This document shows, piece after piece, positions 5,989-9,999 of a DNA stretch of 9,999 nucleotides (the stretch's first letter is position 1; each line of letters opens with the position of its first letter). The stretch comes from Candidatus Mediterraneibacter colneyensis (GTDB lineage Bacteria; Bacillota; Clostridia; Lachnospirales; Lachnospiraceae). The translations under genes were made by a program, and so were the position numbers. Under the pieces are notes generated by a model. It saw only the letters and a program-made list of their open reading frames with translations. It had not been told where the DNA came from and searched no databases. The stretch lies in the NCBI GenBank assembly GCA_019114745.1, contig DXEY01000004.1, positions 1 through 9,999 on the forward strand, read 5' to 3'.

Positions 5989-7146
5989 ATGGAAGTTTAT
6001 TTGGACAATTCCGCTACTACGATGTGCTATCCCGAAGTAGGGGAACTTGTATATAAAGTGATGTGCCGGGACTACGGCAATCCCTCTTCCATGCACAAAA
6101 AAGGAGTGCAGGCAGAGCATTACATCAGAGGCGCGAAAGAGACCATCGCGAAGATACTGAAAGTAAATCCAAAAGAGATTTTTTTCACATCGGGAGGGAC
6201 TGAGAGCGACAACCTGGCGCTGATCGGATGCGCCCGGGCAAACCGCAGAAACGGGAACCATCTGATCACTTCTTCGATCGAGCATCCAGCCATCTTAAAC
6301 ACGATGCGTTATCTGGAAGAAGAGGAAGGATTCCGCGTGACGTATCTTCCGGTAGACGAATACGGCAGGATCAGTCTGGATGCATTGAGAGACGCCCTCT
6401 GCCCGGAAACCATCCTTGTTTCAGTCATGTATGTGAACAATGAAGTGGGAACGGTGCAGCCGATCCAGGAAGCTGTGCGCATGGTAAAGAAGTACAAAGC
6501 GTCGATCCTGTTCCACACAGATGCGGTACAGGGATATGGAAAATACCGGATCTATCCGAAACGGATGGGAATCGACCTGCTCACAGCCAGCGGACATAAG
6601 ATCCACGGGCCGAAAGGGATCGGTTTTCTCTATATAGACAGCAGGGTAAAGATCAGGCCGGTTATTTTCGGAGGAGAACAGCAGAAGAATATCCGTTCCG
6701 GTACGGAAAATGTGCCGGGGATCGCAGGGCTGGGTCTGGCATCTGAGATGATCTACAGGGATCTGGAGATGAAGTCCGCCCTGATGCGGGAACTCAAAGC
6801 CCGGTTTATTGACGGAGTCGCCGGGATCGGAAATACAGTGGTACACGGATTTACAGATGAAGGCGGCGCCCCGCATATCATCAGTGTTGGATTTGCCGGC
6901 GTGAGGAGTGAAGTCCTGCTTCACGCACTGGAAGAAAAAGGGATCTACGTATCCTCGGGCTCCGCATGTTCTTCCAACCATCCGGCGGTCAGCTCAGTGT
7001 TAAAAGGAATCGGGGCATCCCGGGAATATCTGGACGCCACGCTGCGGTTCAGCATGTCTGAGTTTACGACGAAAGAAGAAATTGACTATACATTGGAAAC
7101 ACTATATAATTGTATACCGATGCTGAGAAGATACACACGGCACTGA
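5989..7146 (+). CDS. Cysteine desulfurase, NifS/IscS family (probable ThiI partner)
   Basis: This PLP enzyme takes sulfur from cysteine, releases alanine and hands a persulfide to acceptor proteins. The 385-residue product begins YLDNSATT and carries FFTSGGTESDN (65-75), SSIEHP (95-100, with H99 stacking on PLP), MYVNNEVGT (147-155), HTDAVQ (176-181), SGHKIHGPKG (201-210, K204 the PLP lysine), RSGTEN (236-241) and SSGSACSS (322-329, C327 the active cysteine). It ends with a normal C-terminal region. There is no scaffold gene (iscU/sufU) beside it; thiI starts 32 bases downstream, which matches the NifZ-ThiI arrangement of Bacillus, where a dedicated desulfurase supplies sulfur for tRNA 4-thiouridine. 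AGGAAGGA (5977-5984) is the ribosome binding site. Supplying sulfur to molybdopterin or the MOSC protein is possible but unsupported. Confidence 0.93.
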   Translation: MEVYLDNSATTMCYPEVGELVYKVMCRDYGNPSSMHKKGVQAEHYIRGAKETIAKILKVNPKEIFFTSGGTESDNLALIGCARANRRNGNHLITSSIEHPAILNTMRYLEEEEGFRVTYLPVDEYGRISLDALRDALCPETILVSVMYVNNEVGTVQPIQEAVRMVKKYKASILFHTDAVQGYGKYRIYPKRMGIDLLTASGHKIHGPKGIGFLYIDSRVKIRPVIFGGEQQKNIRSGTENVPGIAGLGLASEMIYRDLEMKSALMRELKARFIDGVAGIGNTVVHGFTDEGGAPHIISVGFAGVRSEVLLHALEEKGIYVSSGSACSSNHPAVSSVLKGIGASREYLDATLRFSMSEFTTKEEIDYTLETLYNCIPMLRRYTRH

Positions 7147-7165
7147 TACAGGGAGCGTGCCGGAT

Positions 7166-7172
7166 AAAGGAG
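7166..7172 (+). promoter_or_regulatory. Ribosome binding site deciding the thiI start
   Basis: AAAGGAG ends 6 bases before the ATG at 7179. An in-frame opening at 7110 would add 23 residues, overlap the desulfurase gene and place this site inside the coding region, so it is rejected. Confidence 0.8.
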
Positions 7173-7178
7173 AGAATC

Positions 7179-8363
7179 ATGAGATTTCATTCATTTTTGA
7201 TCAAATACGGGGAGATCGGGATAAAAGGGAAAAACCGCTATATGTTTGAAGATGCCCTGGTGCGCCAGATCCGATATGCTCTGCGCGACGTGGAGGGCGA
7301 GTTTCTCGTGCATAAATGCCACGGCAGGGTATATGTTGACTGCGACGGCGAATACGACTACGAAGAAACTGTGGAGAGCCTGCAGAAAGTATTCGGAATC
7401 GTGGGGATCTGCCCGGTGGTGAGAAAACCGGTCAGCGAGATCAGCGAGCTGAAAAAAGACGTAGTCTCCTATGTGGGACAGATGTATCCCGAAGGAGATC
7501 AGACGTTTAAGGTCGAAGCAAGACGTGCGAACAAGCGGTATCCGCTGAACTCTATGGAAATCAACTGTGAGCTTGGAGAGGCGGTTCTGGATGCTTATCC
7601 TGAAATGCGTGTTGACGTGCACCACCCCGATGTGCGCCTGAATGTGGAGATCCGAGAGGAGGTCTATATCTACTCTGAGATCATACCCGGCCCCGGAGGG
7701 ATGCCGGTGGGCACGAATGGAAGCGCCATGCTCCTGCTCTCCGGCGGGATCGACAGCCCGGTAGCAGGATATATGATCGCAAAGCGCGGAGTAGAGATCG
7801 AAGCGGTCTATTTCCATGCCCCGCCTTATACAAGCGAGCGTGCAAAAGAAAAGGTGATCGATCTGGCAAGACTTGTAGCTGAGTATTCCGGTCCGATCAA
7901 ACTTCATATTGTAAACTTTACGGATATCCAGCTCTATATTTATGAGAAGTGCCCTCATGATGAACTGACGATCATCATGCGCAGATATATGATGCGGATC
8001 GCGGAACATTTCGCGAAGAAAGACGGATGCCTGGGCCTGATCACAGGGGAGAGCATCGGACAGGTGGCCAGCCAGACGATGCAGAGCCTGGCGGCGACAA
8101 ACGCAGTATGCACTCTTCCGGTATACCGCCCGCTGATCGGATTTGACAAAAAAGAGATCGTGGAGATTTCAGAAAAGATCAATACCTATGAAGTGTCGAT
8201 CCAGCCGTATGAGGACTGCTGTACGATCTTTGTGGCAAAGCATCCGGTGACAAAGCCGAATGTGGAGCGGATCGCAAAGTCAGAATTGAATCTGGAAGAG
8301 AAGATCGACGAGATGGTGCAGACAGCGGTCGAAACCGCAGAAGTGATCACGGTGGGAAAATAG
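7179..8363 (+). CDS. thiI: tRNA 4-thiouridine(8) synthase ThiI, rhodanese-less form
   Basis: ThiI adenylates U8 of tRNA and transfers sulfur to make 4-thiouridine, a near-UV sensor; in some bacteria it also serves thiamine thiazole synthesis. The 394-residue protein has an N-terminal ferredoxin-like region with IKYGEIGIKGKNR (8-20), a THUMP domain (about 60-165) and a PP-loop ATPase domain with LLLSGGIDSPVAGY (185-198). Further motifs are YFHAPPYTS (211-219), TGESIGQVASQT (289-300) and QPYEDCCTIF (342-351). C347 aligns with E. coli C344, and C348 follows it. The C-terminal rhodanese domain that carries the second catalytic cysteine in E. coli is absent, as in Bacillus, so the persulfide presumably comes directly from the desulfurase encoded just upstream. 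It is the last + strand gene before the terminator. Confidence 0.95.
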   Translation: MRFHSFLIKYGEIGIKGKNRYMFEDALVRQIRYALRDVEGEFLVHKCHGRVYVDCDGEYDYEETVESLQKVFGIVGICPVVRKPVSEISELKKDVVSYVGQMYPEGDQTFKVEARRANKRYPLNSMEINCELGEAVLDAYPEMRVDVHHPDVRLNVEIREEVYIYSEIIPGPGGMPVGTNGSAMLLLSGGIDSPVAGYMIAKRGVEIEAVYFHAPPYTSERAKEKVIDLARLVAEYSGPIKLHIVNFTDIQLYIYEKCPHDELTIIMRRYMMRIAEHFAKKDGCLGLITGESIGQVASQTMQSLAATNAVCTLPVYRPLIGFDKKEIVEISEKINTYEVSIQPYEDCCTIFVAKHPVTKPNVERIAKSELNLEEKIDEMVQTAVETAEVITVGK

Positions 8364-8392
8364 AGCCGGACTCTGGCTCGTCGCGGTTACAA

Positions 8393-8423
8393 AAAAAGCT
8401 GCCTCGCAATGAGACAGCTTTTT
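8393..8423. terminator. Bidirectional rho-independent terminator between thiI and the HPr-like gene
   Basis: The arms AAAAAGCTGCCTC (8393-8405) and GAGACAGCTTTTT (8411-8423) pair with one C-A mismatch around the loop GCAAT. On the + strand five Ts close the structure after thiI. On the minus strand seven Ts (8397-8391 complement) follow it after the HPr-like gene. The convergent arrangement of the two genes fits a shared terminator. Confidence 0.88.
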
Positions 8424-8436
8424 GTATGAACAATAA

Positions 8437-8670
8437 CTATTTGATGATGTAAGAATCAAGTGCTGCGAGGATGTCGTCAACATTGCCGTCAGCATGGATG
8501 TTAAGGTCGATCGGCTTGGAGAGGTCCAGGCTGAAGATTCCCATGATTGATTTGGCATCTATAACGTATCTTCCGGACACTAAATCGAAGTCATTGTCAT
8601 ATTTTGTAATTTCGTTTACAAAAGATTTTACTTTGTCGATTGAGTTTAATGAAATCTGTACGGTTTTCAT
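8437..8670 (-). CDS. HPr-like protein lacking the phospho-histidine (Crh-like)
   Basis: The 77-residue protein has the size and fold signature of HPr phosphocarriers. The clearest match is AKSIMGIFSLDL (39-50), equivalent to the KSIMG.MSL segment around Ser46 of Gram-positive HPr, so S41 would be the HPr kinase site. The N-terminal region that normally reads GxHARPA reads VQISLNSIDKVKSF and contains no histidine, so phosphotransfer in the sugar PTS is not expected. The protein is not standard HPr; like Crh of Bacillus it could be a regulatory paralogue, though it also lacks the ARPA surround that Crh keeps. Start: the ATG at 8670 has AAGGAGG ahead of it; an in-frame ATG at 8694 would put this site inside the gene. 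It is monocistronic, with its own promoter and terminator, and more AT-rich than its neighbours. Confidence 0.85.
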   Translation of the reverse strand: MKTVQISLNSIDKVKSFVNEITKYDNDFDLVSGRYVIDAKSIMGIFSLDLSKPIDLNIHADGNVDDILAALDSYIIK

Positions 8671-8680
8671 TTTAATAGTC

Positions 8681-8687
8681 CCTCCTT
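8681..8687 (-). promoter_or_regulatory. Ribosome binding site of the HPr-like gene
   Basis: On the minus strand AAGGAGG stands 10 bases before the ATG at 8670. It is the strongest Shine-Dalgarno match in this part of the window and decides the start. Confidence 0.8.
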
Positions 8688-8727
8688 GAATCATACAATA
8701 AGCTTGGGCTTCAAAAACCCTACGTAT

Positions 8728-8756
8728 ATTCTACGAGATGCAGTTGTAAAAGTCAA
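8728..8756 (-). promoter_or_regulatory. Sigma-A type promoter of the HPr-like gene
   Basis: On the minus strand TTGACT (8756-8751) and TAGAAT (8733-8728) are separated by exactly 17 bases. Transcription would begin near 8721, leaving a leader of about 50 bases. The promoter lies in the 118-base divergent region shared with mtaB; no catabolite-responsive site was recognised in it. Confidence 0.75.
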
Positions 8757-8788
8757 GGAACAATAGAGGAAAAAAGAGGTAAATTGTT

Positions 8789-9999
8789 ATGAAAAAAGCA
8801 GCGCTGCACAATTTGGGATGCAAGGTAAATGCCTATGAAACAGAAGCGATGCAGGAGATGCTGGAAGACGCAGGCTACGAGATCGTGCCCTTCAAAGAAG
8901 GAGCAGACGTCTATATTATCAACACATGTACCGTGACAAATATTGCCGACCGCAAATCAAGGCAGATGCTGCACCGGGCAAGGAAAATGAATCCGGACGC
9001 GGTGGTAGTTGCGGCAGGATGTTATGTACAGGCGCAGGAAGGGAAAGAGCCGGATCCCTGTATTGATATTGTGATCGGAAACAACCACAAGAAAGACCTG
9101 ATCCGCCTGCTGGACGAATATCTGGCAGAAAGAACCCGCCATGTCTCCGTTGAGATGGAAGATATCAACCGTACAGACGAGTACGAGGCGCTGCATCTGA
9201 CGAAGCCGGGAGATCATACGAGGGCGTACATCAAAGTCCAGGACGGGTGCAACCAGTTCTGCACGTACTGCATCATCCCTTACGCAAGAGGCCGGGTGCG
9301 CAGCAGAGAGCAGGAAGATGTGATCCGCGAGGTAGAGGATCTTGCGGGAAACGGATATCAGGAAGTCGTGCTCACCGGGATCCATCTGAGTTCCTACGGG
9401 ATCGATTTTGACGGGGAGAGGCATCTTCTTGACCTGATCAAAGCTGTGCATCAGGTCGAGGGGATCGTGAGGATCCGTCTCGGTTCGCTGGAGCCGGGGA
9501 TCATCACGGAAGAGTTTGCACGGGAACTGAGCAAACTTCCAAAGATATGCCCGCATTTCCATCTCTCGCTGCAGAGCGGATGTGATACTGTGCTCAAACG
9601 GATGAACCGGAAATACACAAGCGGGGAATACTATGAGAAATGCCGGATCCTGAGAAGATACTTTGAAAATCCGGCTCTTACGACCGATGTGATCGTGGGC
9701 TTCCCGGGGGAAACCGAGGAAGAATTTAAAGCGTCCTGTGACTTTGTGGACAGGGTTGACTTTTACGAGACCCATATTTTCAAGTATTCAAGGCGCGAAG
9801 GAACGAAGGCGGCGCGGATGGACGGACAGGTCAGCGAGCAGATCAAAGCAGAACGCAGCGCTAAGATGATCGCCCTGAATGAGAGGAAGAAAAAAGAATA
9901 TGAATCGCGTTTTATCGGAAAAGAAGTGGAAGTTCTCGTGGAAGAAGATGCTGTGATACGCGGAAAGACTGTTCAGACAGGGCATACAAAAGAATATAT
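8789..9999 (+). CDS. mtaB: tRNA (N6-threonylcarbamoyladenosine(37)-C2)-methylthiotransferase MtaB, 3' end outside window
   Basis: MtaB adds a methylthio group to t6A at position 37 of ANN-decoding tRNAs, giving ms2t6A, with two [4Fe-4S] clusters. The first 403 residues are in the window and there is no stop before the edge. The N-terminal UPF0004 domain has HNLGCKVNAYETEAM (7-21), NTCTVTN (45-51) and AAGCYV (75-80), giving cluster cysteines C11, C47 and C78. The radical-SAM domain has GCNQFCTYCIIPYARG (153-168) with C154, C158 and C161. Later motifs include LTGIHLSSYG, LGSLEP, HLSLQSG, MNRKYT and TTDVIVGFPGET; a C-terminal TRAM domain has begun (FIGKEVEVLVEE). LGCKVN..E.EAM separates it from MiaB. 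The ATG at 8789 follows GAGGT (8776-8780) by 8 bases. I see no convincing promoter of its own. Confidence 0.93.
   Translation, partial: MKKAALHNLGCKVNAYETEAMQEMLEDAGYEIVPFKEGADVYIINTCTVTNIADRKSRQMLHRARKMNPDAVVVAAGCYVQAQEGKEPDPCIDIVIGNNHKKDLIRLLDEYLAERTRHVSVEMEDINRTDEYEALHLTKPGDHTRAYIKVQDGCNQFCTYCIIPYARGRVRSREQEDVIREVEDLAGNGYQEVVLTGIHLSSYGIDFDGERHLLDLIKAVHQVEGIVRIRLGSLEPGIITEEFARELSKLPKICPHFHLSLQSGCDTVLKRMNRKYTSGEYYEKCRILRRYFENPALTTDVIVGFPGETEEEFKASCDFVDRVDFYETHIFKYSRREGTKAARMDGQVSEQIKAERSAKMIALNERKKKEYESRFIGKEVEVLVEEDAVIRGKTVQTGHTKEY

Noticed and set aside
7110..7178. N-terminal extension of ThiI
   Set aside because: Overlaps the desulfurase gene and would swallow the strong AAAGGAG site; ThiI homology starts at MRFHSFLIKYGE.
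8363..8379. Small hairpin GAGCC...GGCTC right after the thiI stop
   Set aside because: Only 5 bp with no T-run; the true terminator is the longer hairpin at 8393-8423.
8957..9775. 272-residue minus-strand open frame opposite mtaB
   Set aside because: All MtaB motifs are on the + strand in this stretch.
1..9999. Search by eye for CRISPR arrays, tRNA/rRNA genes, insertion-sequence ends, toxin-antitoxin or phage-defence systems
   Set aside because: No regularly spaced direct repeats, no tRNA-like arms, no terminal inverted repeats and no recognisable defence genes; apart from the nuclease remnant the window is housekeeping.

Overview
The window looks like a chromosomal segment from a gut-type Firmicute, most likely a Lachnospiraceae member (Dorea / Faecalicatena / Mediterraneibacter-like). 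This rests on protein style rather than a database search: an Rpn-family nuclease remnant with a Glu/Arg-rich tail, a ThiI without a rhodanese domain next to a cysteine desulfurase, an MtaB-type methylthiotransferase, and an HPr-like protein that lacks the usual histidine. Most genes are moderately GC-rich with strong AGGAG-type ribosome binding sites. I see no mobile element, CRISPR array, tRNA or rRNA, and no unknown multi-gene system. The content is mostly housekeeping, with several local oddities.

Layout. Bases 1-740 hold the broken 3' part of an Rpn-family nuclease/putative transposase gene; an out-of-frame internal deletion near base 135 has removed its predicted active site. Bases 762-3336 are a compact molybdenum cofactor block on the + strand: moaC, a MogA-type molybdopterin adenylyltransferase, moaA, and a small MOSC-domain protein. 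moaD, moaE, moeA and the molybdate transporter are not in the window. The MOSC gene overlaps a GH25 lysozyme-like lipoprotein gene (3329-4234). Next comes a translation-apparatus modification run: prmA (L11 methylation), rsmE (16S rRNA m3U1498), a NifS/IscS-family cysteine desulfurase and thiI (tRNA 4-thiouridine 8). From moaC to thiI every gene is on the + strand with overlaps or gaps of at most about 60 bases, and the run ends at a bidirectional terminator near 8393-8423.

Beyond the terminator a small HPr-like gene (8437-8670, minus strand) has a textbook sigma-A promoter. It diverges from mtaB (8789 to the window end), which encodes a radical-SAM tRNA t6A37 methylthiotransferase cut by the window edge.

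How the genes fit together. The cysteine desulfurase most plausibly feeds sulfur to ThiI for s4U8. MoaA and MtaB are both Fe-S radical-SAM enzymes, so sulfur trafficking is a loose theme. The items most worth a second look are the decayed nuclease immediately upstream of moaC, the HPr-like protein that keeps the regulatory-serine motif but has no phosphorylatable histidine, the sharp AT-rich islands inside mogA and moaA, and the low-complexity insertion just before the C-terminal Gly-Gly of MoaA.
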